A stretch of DNA of 21,076 nt, taken from positions 1-21,076 of the forward strand of contig JAAXHE010000105.1 of NCBI GenBank assembly GCA_012271065.1, written 5' to 3'. A program made the translations under genes and the position numbers. The DNA is from Candidatus Latescibacterota bacterium. Lineage in GTDB: Bacteria; Latescibacterota; UBA2968; GCA-2709665. Below, piece after piece: positions 8,101 to 15,700 of the stretch. Within the stretch, counting starts at the first letter, position 1, and each line of letters opens with the position of its first letter. Under the pieces are notes generated by a model. The model was not told the origin of the DNA. It searched no databases and was given only the letters and a program-made list of their open reading frames with translations.

Positions 8101-9851
8101 TGGCGCTGGAATTCGGCGGCGATTTTGAGATCTGGCCACCTTTCGCAATCACGGTACTGGGCGGTTTGTCGGTCTCCATGGTGTCCACGCTGATCCTGAT
8201 TCCAGTCGTATATATGGGACTGGATCAAATCGGAGACTGGCTTGCAGACATGGGGTTAATCGGCGTCGCGCTCTCGCTGCTGGCCACGGCCGCGGCCGGC
8301 TACGGCATATATGTCCGATATGAAAGCATCTTCTGGGCAAGCCTGTCGATAATACCAATCTGGATTGTCTTTTTGACGGGGGTGTGGATCATCCAGAAGG
8401 TACATCGCTCGCGAGTCGCCGCCCGCCGCGTGTCGAGCGCCGTACACGCCATTCAGTTGAGAAACCTTACCAAGATTTACGGCGCGCCCGGCCGATTCGT
8501 GCGGGAGTGGGCGCGTGATGAGCGCCGACGCGGGCGGCTGATGAAAACAGGTCTGGATCCGCAGGACCGCAAGGCGGTTCGCGATGCACTCTTCTGGAAG
8601 CTGCCTTTGCTTGCGCTGTTGTCGTTATTCACCGCCTATTTCGAAGACGAAATCTGGGTCTATCTGCACGCGTTGGCGTTGGCTTTTATGGTGGCCCACG
8701 TGGGTCGATGTTTCGCAGACCTCCGCCAGTGGCACCTGCCCGCGCCGTTCGCTCCCATTGTCAGACTGCTTGACAAAGTCATTCTTCCACTGACGCTTAT
8801 CGCCTATGTGCACTGGCGGCTGGGCCTGCTTTCGGTCACGCTTGCCACATTCGGACTCTGGGCCGCCTATCGTCTGGCACGCCGGCTTGCGAACCGGGTG
8901 CGGACGGGTGAGATCGATCCCGATGCCCTGTCGGGACGTCTTCTGCGACCGCGCCGGTGGTTCTATCAGATGGCGTCGGCGCTGCCTCTTATTGGCGTTC
9001 CCCGGCGGGAATTTCGGGCGCTGGCTGGCGTCAACCTGGAAATCGGCAGGGGGATGTTCGGTCTTCTGGGTCCGAATGGCGCCGGCAAGACCACGTTGAT
9101 GCGTATTCTCTGCCGTGTACTCGAACCCAGCTACGGGTCCATTCTGATCGATGGCCGAAATATCCTGAATAAGGGTTCGATCCATGGACTGATCGGGTAC
9201 CTGCCACAGCACTTCGGCAACTACGGACACCTTTCCGCATACGAGTTTCTGGAGTATAGAGCGCTGCTCGAGGGCTTCAAGGACAGGAAGATTCGCGAGA
9301 CACGGGTGATCGAATCTCTGGAGCAGGTCAATCTGAGCGAACGAAGAGACGATCCGATCGGCTCTTTTTCGGGCGGAATGAAGCAGCGCCTCGGCATCGC
9401 GCAGACGCTCCTGCACGCCCCGCTTATCGTCGTCGTGGACGAGCCCACGGCGGGACTCGATCCGTTGGAGCGTATCCGGTTTCGCAACCTGCTCGCCAGG
9501 CTGAGTCAGGATCGCATCGTCATTTTTTCCACGCATATCGTGGAAGACATCTCTGGAAGCTGCAATCGGCTGGCGGTACTGGATCAGGGGCGTCTACTGT
9601 ATACGGGAACGCCGGGGGAGATGAGATATCTGGCGGCGGGCCGGGTGTGGGACGCGGTGGTTCCGGACGGACGCTTTTCCGACTTGGAGGAACAACTGAA
9701 GCTCATATCGCACCAGCGAACCCCCGACGGCGTCCGGATGCGATTCCTGTCGGAACGGGCACCGGCTGGCATCGGCGCACAGATCGTGGATCCAACCCTG
9801 GAAGACGCATATCTCTACCTGCTTGGCGGAGGGGAGGGACAGCCGTGCTGA
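5139..9851 (+). CDS. RND permease fused to an ABC transporter ATPase, with a membrane insert splitting the ATPase domain
   Basis: A single 1570-residue frame joins two transporter types. Residues 1-1030 form a full RND permease: TM1 at 12-30, TM4 motif GMLADNGIVVMEN with D400, TM10 motif GIAVNNGI at 937-942, TM12 ending in 'LIPVVY'. Two further TM segments follow (about 1040-1059 and 1064-1086). An ABC ATPase then begins with IQLRNLTKIYG (1105-1115), breaks off, and after a basic stretch plus about four hydrophobic segments (about 1151-1248) resumes at 'FRALAGVNLEIG' (from 1292). Walker A is GPNGAGKTT (1311-1319), the signature SGGMKQ (1411-1416), Walker B ends at D1434-E1435 and the switch His is H1466, so the ATPase looks active. 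An Arg/Gly-rich loop sits in the second porter loop (about 635-660). The start is GTG 5139 after AGGAGGA (5128-5134), overlapping the first RND gene by 4 bp. The ATPase probably works with the ABC-2 permease that follows. Domain calls are sure; mechanism is inference. Confidence 0.93.
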   Translation: MILPDLAVRRPVTTSMFFAAFAILGVVSWTRLPIQLFPELIFPEVYVTLTLQGASPEQVERDLLIPIEGEIGKLDGVQEMESFAMANRGGVRVSYAPDVDMKFALLQLQSNLNRLQASLPERTQTDVRRFDSTDLSSSIMELHVLADWDLNQLREFTEEKIRPELESVDGVVNVSVLGGRRSAVEIVLDPFLLEAHGLSTGQVRTRLNSHNRRREYLGRVYDGNRAYSVSIQGQFTDLHQIRNLVLNEGGTLRLGDVSRIRHGLQEQADRHRVNGKPSVGVRVQKDDEANLIEVAADVEAAIGRLNRNLESEGVELGVSSSQADLMTGALSTLKQAAIVGAVLGLIVLFLFLRNLRFVSVLLLAIPVSLLMTFNLMYLGGLSVNVLSLCGLALAMGMLADNGIVVMENIFKHYERGKSPARAARDGASEVGRAVIAATATTVTAFLPVLFIESDARDLLRELALSMAFPLVASLLVALTLVPALAVRALSSEVRQPPDVRGLLERYTMLLKAALRHRASVVLAVGAALALTLVLAFFYLLQQQVRREETRFTVYVNLPEGATLDATDDVVKQVEESVRDVPGLDRFSASVREAEADVNVLLHNRSGRPGGISLDEIKEQLDEKLQNVQGGVVGYEPRPRAGRGGRGQGIGQRRRRSSGGFDLTGTSPAEQVVVRGYDFTILTMIANDVSYRLEEIEEVDANSVRADAERSSPEVQVIPDASALFDRRLDAREVLAAMGDTRWDGFRTTVPFLLPDATEIPIEVRTIEEEDRDRYGLSEFRRSRILNQDGHYVPLNEVARVRTDEGRSNLLRTDQTRRLVVSYRFPSEVLDSQPRLDLARRAVRTTLQDMLLPEGYSIEVIEAHEEMIYYWMMAIAAVLIYMILASLFESLSSPIIILCTLPPAAIGSCWALMMSGTGLSQQEGPMALLGFIVLLGIAVNNGIILIDAVGVLRSRFGYRRERAVLAAARSRVRPILMTTATTLLGVLPLALEFGGDFEIWPPFAITVLGGLSVSMVSTLILIPVVYMGLDQIGDWLADMGLIGVALSLLATAAAGYGIYVRYESIFWASLSIIPIWIVFLTGVWIIQKVHRSRVAARRVSSAVHAIQLRNLTKIYGAPGRFVREWARDERRRGRLMKTGLDPQDRKAVRDALFWKLPLLALLSLFTAYFEDEIWVYLHALALAFMVAHVGRCFADLRQWHLPAPFAPIVRLLDKVILPLTLIAYVHWRLGLLSVTLATFGLWAAYRLARRLANRVRTGEIDPDALSGRLLRPRRWFYQMASALPLIGVPRREFRALAGVNLEIGRGMFGLLGPNGAGKTTLMRILCRVLEPSYGSILIDGRNILNKGSIHGLIGYLPQHFGNYGHLSAYEFLEYRALLEGFKDRKIRETRVIESLEQVNLSERRDDPIGSFSGGMKQRLGIAQTLLHAPLIVVVDEPTAGLDPLERIRFRNLLARLSQDRIVIFSTHIVEDISGSCNRLAVLDQGRLLYTGTPGEMRYLAAGRVWDAVVPDGRFSDLEEQLKLISHQRTPDGVRMRFLSERAPAGIGAQIVDPTLEDAYLYLLGGGEGQPC

Positions 9852-10567
9852 ACTGGCGGGAACTGCTGTTGACCACCTGGCGGCTTTATCGGCTGAGCTG
9901 CAGGATCATCTTTCACAGGAAACTGATGTTCATGTCCATTGGCATCCTTGTCTATTACGCCGCCATGTACGCATTCGCGGTGTGGCGGCCCGACGAAGGA
10001 TTCGGCGTATCGAGGGCGCTCCATGTTCTGGTCGAAATTCCCGGCATCGCACTGGCCATCTATCTGACGATGGATCTCGTCGCGGGCGAACGTGACAGGA
10101 ATACACTGGAGACGCTGTTCAGCACAACCTCGTCGCACTACAGGATTTGGACGATTCGAATGTTGGGGGTCTATCTGGTGCTTGCGGGAACGCTAACGGG
10201 AATGACGATTGTCGCCTACTTTTTCTTCGCGGAATTGCCGATCCTATGGGGCGGGTTGAACGCCTTTCTGCCGGCGTGCTTTGCAGCGGGGCTCACGTTT
10301 TACTTTTCCGTTCTCTGTCGAAGCGGAAACGCAGCAGCGATGCTCGCTACGGGCGTGATGGGCCTGACGCTTGTTGCCTCACAATCAATGCCCGATTCGC
10401 CCTTCGCGCTTTTTCTGGATACGTTCGATCCCCCGGTGGGAATGGAAGACACGTTGTGGGGCGACCGCGTACTGCTGAATCGCATGGCGGTCGCGCTGCT
10501 GTCGGGCCTGCTGCTTCTCATTGGTCTTCGCAAGATGGAAGCCAGGGAAAGATTGGTATCTTCGTAG
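9845..10567 (+). CDS. ABC-2-type transporter permease subunit
   Basis: This 240-residue membrane protein has about six hydrophobic segments, starting with one at residues 28-48. It carries the ABC-2 permease hallmark 'AGERDRNTLETLFSTTSS' in the first cytoplasmic loop, the region that contacts the ATPase. Proteins of this class export lipids, polysaccharides or drugs, or support gliding and cytochrome assembly. The start is GTG 9845, inside the end of the RND-ABC gene (7-bp overlap), with a purine-rich GGAGGGGAGGGA just upstream at 9828-9839. A longer reading from further upstream would run inside the ATPase coding region and is not credible. Overlap and order make it the likely membrane partner of the fused ATPase. 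The next gene is convergent, only 53 bp away, and I see no clear terminator between them. Confidence 0.85.
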   Translation: MLNWRELLLTTWRLYRLSCRIIFHRKLMFMSIGILVYYAAMYAFAVWRPDEGFGVSRALHVLVEIPGIALAIYLTMDLVAGERDRNTLETLFSTTSSHYRIWTIRMLGVYLVLAGTLTGMTIVAYFFFAELPILWGGLNAFLPACFAAGLTFYFSVLCRSGNAAAMLATGVMGLTLVASQSMPDSPFALFLDTFDPPVGMEDTLWGDRVLLNRMAVALLSGLLLLIGLRKMEARERLVSS

Positions 10568-10620
10568 GTTTGCGCTGCCCCGCACCTGATGAACCCGGGC
10601 CGAATCCTCTCCAGCACATT

Positions 10621-11763
10621 CTATTCCCTGCTTACATCCAATCGGACCTTCCGGGGTACGACGTTTACGACCGTCAGGTCCGTCCCGTGCCTAACAGACT
10701 CGGTGCCGAATTCAAAGGTTCTGCGTCCGAACCTCACGTAACTGGCGTCGATAACGAGTTGGAAGTCGTCCACGGGCGCCAATAGGATTGCACGACGCGG
10801 ACCCTTCACGGTAACGTCTACAACGGCAGGTGTAACGCCCTTCAGCTTATAGCCACGTGGCAGATTTTCCACGCCGACCTTCACTTCGTATGTCGTTTCC
10901 TGGACCGCCGCGCCGGGTACCAGAAACATCCACGCGCAGAACGCCAGCACGAGGGAAACCAACCCCTCCGCAAGACGCCGCACCAGCCGGCCCCGTCCGT
11001 TCTTCCGCCCGCCGGCGACCACGTGCTGCGCATGTTCCTGCAACCTGGCCAGAAGTTCAACGGGGTCGCCTACGACTTCCAGCTCTCCCTGTTGCGCCAC
11101 GGAGATGGTGCCACGCTCTTCGGAAACAACGAGGCACAGGGCATCGCTGCGTTCGGCCAGCCCGAGCGCAGCTGCGTGGCGGGTGCCTCCCGCGCCGAGT
11201 TCGGCGCGGTTTTCCGAAAGCGGCAGATGTACGGCGAAACGCTCCAGTTGGTCATCTTTCATCACCAGAGCCCCGTCGTGACCCGCCGACGACGTGCCGA
11301 ACAGGCTGTCGATCAGCTCTTCACTGATATTGGCCTGTAGCGCGATCCCGCCTTGCAGAAGCCTGTCCAGCGGCTCTCGCCCGGGCAGGACCACGAGGGC
11401 GCCCCGCCGCTTCACCGCCAGCTGATGAATCGCACGAACCAGCACCGCCAGACTGCCTCCTCGGGGCCGGGATACCCGTCTGCCGAGGCCCAGCGCGGCA
11501 ATCTGTTCGAACAGCCGCCGGAGGTCGTCCTGAAACACAACCACAAGCAGCACAACCAGCACTGCGAAAAAACCCTGGAATATCCACGCGGTCAGCTGCA
11601 GTTCGAATTGCCGGGCCAGCAGATAGAAGACGCCCAGAAACGCCAGCCCCACAAGCGCCATTCGCGCGTGCATTCTCCGTGTCCAGGCAAGCAGGCCCCA
11701 GATCAATACACCCACGACCGCTACGTCCACCAGATCGGCAAATGCGATGTCCATAAACGCCAT
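10621..11763 (-). CDS. Diadenylate cyclase (CdaA type) fused to a YbbR/CdaR-like domain
   Basis: The protein should make cyclic di-AMP from two ATP at the inner membrane. It has three N-terminal TM segments (about 10-80), then the DAC catalytic domain with DGA at 163-165 and GTRHAAALG around 193-201, ending in the 'VVSEERG' strand. A basic linker, a fourth TM segment (about 250-270) and one YbbR repeat (to residue 380) follow. In Firmicutes the cyclase (CdaA) and its YbbR regulator (CdaR) are separate adjacent genes; here they are one chain. The RHR motif of the family reads R195-H196-A197, so its third residue is lost. I chose ATG at 11763 because the chain from there starts MAFMDIAF, close to known CdaA starts; ATG at 11754 is possible. 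No good ribosome-binding site is seen. The 37 residues upstream of this ATG look non-coding. Confidence 0.88.
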   Translation of the reverse strand: MAFMDIAFADLVDVAVVGVLIWGLLAWTRRMHARMALVGLAFLGVFYLLARQFELQLTAWIFQGFFAVLVVLLVVVFQDDLRRLFEQIAALGLGRRVSRPRGGSLAVLVRAIHQLAVKRRGALVVLPGREPLDRLLQGGIALQANISEELIDSLFGTSSAGHDGALVMKDDQLERFAVHLPLSENRAELGAGGTRHAAALGLAERSDALCLVVSEERGTISVAQQGELEVVGDPVELLARLQEHAQHVVAGGRKNGRGRLVRRLAEGLVSLVLAFCAWMFLVPGAAVQETTYEVKVGVENLPRGYKLKGVTPAVVDVTVKGPRRAILLAPVDDFQLVIDASYVRFGRRTFEFGTESVRHGTDLTVVNVVPRKVRLDVSRE

Positions 11764-11821
11764 TTCGGGGGTTTTGCGGCTGTGAAATTCAGGCTTCCGA
11801 GTGCTAAAGCATACCCGTGAG

Positions 11822-11839
11822 CGGTGGATTTGTCCACCG
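11822..11839. promoter_or_regulatory. Perfect 7-bp hairpin upstream of the cyclase gene
   Basis: CGGTGGA (11822-11828) and TCCACCG (11833-11839) pair perfectly around a TTTG loop. It lies 58 bp upstream of the cyclase ATG, in its probable 5' untranslated region, and lacks a T-run on either strand, so it is not a terminator. It may be an operator or an mRNA structure. Confidence 0.35.
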
Positions 11840-11996
11840 GTACGGAATATGGGCAATCTTTCACATTTCGTCAAGACCCCGGCCGGTATTCATCAATAAT
11901 CCTGCCAATGCCCGCCGGGTACCGTGACACCCTGATTGTCCCGGGATCCGGCGACCGCTTCGTGAAACGGAATTGCCCGTTGTACCCGTCTTTCGC

Positions 11997-12025
11997 TTGG
12001 CCGGTACCCGGAAAATACATATATT
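11997..12025 (+). promoter_or_regulatory. Possible promoter for the TPR-heparinase pair
   Basis: TTGGCC (11997-12002) and TATATT (12020-12025) are 17 bp apart, in an AT-rich patch that stands out from the surroundings. Transcription would begin near 12032, about 65 bases before the TPR start codon. The -35 is weak. Inference only. Confidence 0.3.
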
Positions 12026-12096
12026 TATCGACTCCGGAATCAACAGGAAATGGATATCGATTCATCAGGCGCTGTTACGGCATGGAGGTAAGCGAT

Positions 12097-12777
12097 ATGC
12101 AGGGTGCACGGGGACGGTTGACCAGACGGGAACTCAGGCAGGACGAGTTTGTCAACAGAATACTGGCGGCGTGGGCCTATGTGGAAGAGAACTATGTCCG
12201 GGTGCTTGCCGCCGGCGGGGGAGTGGTTGTCCTGATCCTGCTCGGCGTATTCGTCATGCACCAGATGGACGCCCAGGCCAGGGAGGCGGTGGAGGCGGAG
12301 GGCCGGGTTCGGGTACTGCTGCTCCAGGGGAGGGTCGACGATGCCATTCTGGACGCGGAACGCGTTGCGGAAGCCTATAGCGGCGATGCGGCAGCGGGGA
12401 GGGCGCTTCATCTGGCCGGCGGTCTTTATTTTGAAACCGGGCGCTACGCGGAGGCGCGTGCTGCATTCGAGAGATACCTGCAGGCGTTCGACGGGGGAGG
12501 ACCCGCAAGGTACAGCGCCTGGTCAGGTATCGCGGCCGCAATGGAAGAAGAGGGCGATCAGGCAGGTGCGGCAGCCAAATACCTGGCGTTCGCCGACGAA
12601 TTCGTCGACTCGCCGTTTGCGCCCAATGCGCTCAGGGAGGCTGCGCGCTGTTACAGACTATCGGGCGATACAGTCCAGGCCAGAACGCTGCTCCAGCGCA
12701 TCCTGGACCGTTATCCTAGGAGCCCGGTTGCGCGAAGTGCCGGGGAGGAACTCAATCAGATGGGTGGTGTCGGATGA
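12097..12777 (+). CDS. Membrane-anchored tetratricopeptide-repeat protein (YfgM/CpoB-like TPR)
   Basis: This 226-residue protein has a charged cytoplasmic N-terminus (RRELRQDEFVNRIL), one TM segment (about 38-58), then alanine-rich helical repeats of TPR type; 'GRYAEARAAFERYL' and 'DTVQARTLLQRILDRYPRSP' are typical TPR units. The layout matches the YfgM/PF09976-like family, single-pass proteins with periplasmic TPRs that act near the Sec translocon or the envelope. I set the start at ATG 12097 because GGAGG (12084-12088) sits eight bases upstream. An ATG at 12082 lies before that site and has no ribosome-binding site of its own. The stop overlaps the start of the heparinase-like gene (ATGA), indicating translational coupling. 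The family is fairly sure; its role and why it is paired with the next gene are not known. Confidence 0.8.
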   Translation: MQGARGRLTRRELRQDEFVNRILAAWAYVEENYVRVLAAGGGVVVLILLGVFVMHQMDAQAREAVEAEGRVRVLLLQGRVDDAILDAERVAEAYSGDAAAGRALHLAGGLYFETGRYAEARAAFERYLQAFDGGGPARYSAWSGIAAAMEEEGDQAGAAAKYLAFADEFVDSPFAPNALREAARCYRLSGDTVQARTLLQRILDRYPRSPVARSAGEELNQMGGVG

Positions 12778-15700
12778 CGGATCCGGAACTGAGAACGACC
12801 CGGTCACGCGCATTCAACCCGACCGACCTGGCCGACGATATCCTGCTGGTGGTACCGGACGATATGTTGCGCCACTCCGCTGTCGCCAGCGTTCGCGACG
12901 CGGTGGGGAAGGTGGGGCGACCGCCGGAAACGATCCCTCAGGGATGTTTCCGACCGGAGCAGTTCCGGGAAAGACATGTCATTGCATGCGGAAATCTGGC
13001 AAATAACCGGGCGATCCAGCGATTATATACCGCCCGGTGTTGTTTTGTGGATACCTTGTTCCCGGGTGAAAACGGCTATCTGGTCAAGTCGATTTCAGAT
13101 CCGTTCGGGTACGGCCGCAATTGCATTGTCGCGGGCGCCAGTTCCGATGATGGACTGGCGGCGGGCCTCGGCATTTTTACGGACATCGTCGCCGCCGGCA
13201 ACGGCTGTCTGGACCGCGTCCACGCCGCGTCTTCGGGACCTGAAACGCCCCTCCCGCCGGATGCTTCGGAGATCAACCGGATGGTACGGGACGATCTGAA
13301 GATCTGGGGAACGGGGTGGTCGGCTTCGCCGTTTCGCGGAGGCAGGCTGCTGACATATCTCTGGCGTCATTACCTCACGGACCACCCGGTCTGGGCGCGA
13401 GCGGCGGTGGAAATCCTGAAGGGATCCATAGAACCGTGGCGCGCGGAATGCCGTGCGCACCCGGAGGCCTACCACTGTTTCTTCAACCTGCACCTCTATA
13501 TTCATCTATGGGACCTCGTGGAAGACAACCCCCTGTTTACGCGGGAAGACCGTCTGGGGGCCGTCACGATGTTCGCGGAGTTGCTGAGACATCTTATGAA
13601 GCTCTCGTACGTCTCGGAGGAAGTGAATCCTCCAGGTGAAATCCGGCAGAACCACACGACTTTCATCGGGTTGAACCTGGCGGTGGGCGGCGACTACATG
13701 ACAAGGCGGCACGGAATTGGGGAGTTTCGACGGGCGAACGAAATCGCAAGCCGCATATTCGAAGGTCAGATGGACTGTTACAAGCCCGATGACGATGGGG
13801 GAGTGGGGTACGTCTGGCACGCGCCCCAGGAAACACTCAGCTACTCTCTGTACCGTGACGACGACCGTTACCTGACCGGGGGCCACGTGGCGGACCTCTG
13901 CAAACTGGCCGTTGTCACCACCGACAACATGCGCAGCGAATGCGGTTACGGCGATACCTCCGGGTACTCTGCATTCTCCACAGACGGATGGGAAGCGCGC
14001 CTCTGGCCGCTGATGGTTTCGACCTGGTATCGTCCGGACCCCGGACACCTCTGGACGTTGAACTGGCTGGGCGAGGCAAAACGGCCCCCGACGGACGGGG
14101 CGCTGCACGGCCTCTATTCGGCGGTAGAGTACGTGGGCGACCGCTTCGCCATTGAAGGATGCGCGACGGAAGCGCCCCGCGATCTGCTTGGAATCTGCGT
14201 GATGGATATGCCCGATGCGGTACTGTCCTGGGTGCGTCGATATACCCCGCAGCCGCATCATCCGGACCCCCGCAGACGGTATTTCGACAAGCTGTCGCTG
14301 CGGCGTAATTTCGAGCCGGGGGGCGAGTACCTGTTGCTGGAAGGCATCGGCACGACCTGTCACGGACACGAAGATACCAACGCGATCATCCGGCTGACAT
14401 GGAACAACAGGGCCTGGCTGGCGGACGGGGATTACATCCGGGCGGCGCCCAGGTTTCACAATTCCGTCACGGTCATGCGCGACGGCGTCGGGGTCCTCGA
14501 TTCGCCCGGTGACAGCGTCGTCATTCCCCCTCTGGCATCCTTGAGCATCGGTAACGACGGCGCGGAACTCGCGACGCTCCGTTCCGAAGCCGCGGGATAC
14601 AACGGCGTGGACTGGCAGCGCGACATTTTCTGGCGCAAGGGTCGCTATATGGTGGTCATGGACCGGCTGCGCTGCCACGAAGCGGGTGACTATCGTCTGC
14701 AGTGTCTGTGGCGGACGGTGGGGGACCCGGCGCTCGAGGCGGAAGGGGTTTGCATCCGACAGGAGGGAGAGGAATTTCATATCCGTAACGCGGACGGTTC
14801 GTCGCAAGAGATCGTACCGGATACGCACGTCAAGAGCCGATGGGGGAGCTATCCGTATTCGGACGGGACGATTTCCGTACTGCATCAGCGAACCGGGTGT
14901 ACCCTCGATGCGGGAACGTCGTTTACCTTTTTGAATCTGCTTACCCCGGGCCCTGACATCCGTATTGAGCGGATCGGTGCTGACGCGGTAAAGGTAACGG
15001 ATGGAGACGAAGTCGCTCTGTTGGGCGCCGGGACCCTTGAACTGGATGGTCTTCAGCTTTCGGGAAGCATGTTCGGGTGCCTCGCCCGGGGCAATCGCGT
15101 GGTCCTGAATGGCGTCGAACGGCTTGGCGGACGAGCGGTCGACAGCGATGAACGGGAACTGGACGATCCCGAGCTTGCGGCCCGGATCCGCCGTGCGCCG
15201 GAAGCATCTCAGGCAGCCCGGCCCGCAGCCCGCCCTCCGGTTTCCGGCGGGCCGGCGGACCGATGGCGCCGCGAATTCCCGCACAGGATTCGCCACGTCT
15301 GCGTCTCAGACGAAGGCAAATTGCTCCTTGCGTATGGCACGGAGGTCGCGTGTCTGCGTGCGGCGACCGGCGATACGGCCTGGTCCCGGTCGATTGACGC
15401 GGAAGGCGGCGCCAGCCGCGTGCATCTGTCGGATATCGACGGTGACGGGAATTCGGAAGCAATGGTGGGTACCGAGGACTCGCAACTGGTTGTTCTGGAA
15501 GGCGAATCGGGTTCAGAACGGTGGCGGCGCCCGATGGCGAATATGTTCAATCGCGGCACGCGGGTGTCCGCCATCGCGGTGGCCGACCTGGAAGGGAACG
15601 GCGACCTGAGCGTGCTTGCCGGTACCGAAGGATGGTTTGTCAACGCGTTTGCGAACGACGGCAGCCTTAGATGGGCCGAGTGGTTTCGATATCACGCCAT

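Larger units (their letters stand above)
11764..12096. other. Divergent intergenic region between cyclase and TPR genes
   Basis: These 333 bp separate two divergent genes and should hold both promoters. I see a 7-bp hairpin at 11822-11839, a possible + strand promoter at 11997-12025 and the ribosome-binding site of the TPR gene at 12084-12088. The open frames here are composition artefacts: they read through palindromic and proline-rich sequence. No promoter for the cyclase gene stands out. Confidence 0.5.

Noticed and set aside
9647..9844. Longer N-terminus for the ABC-2 permease
   Set aside because: It would overlap the fused ATPase by about 200 bp; GTG 9845 has a strong ribosome-binding site and gives a normal permease start.
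11764..11874. 37-residue N-terminal extension of the diadenylate cyclase
   Set aside because: The extra residues are polar and look unlike protein, they would include the 11822-11839 hairpin, and the chain from 11763 begins like known CdaA proteins.
13506..15296. 596-codon minus-strand frame opposite the heparinase-like gene
   Set aside because: Lies wholly opposite a coding region with recognisable domains; no domain or ribosome-binding site of its own.
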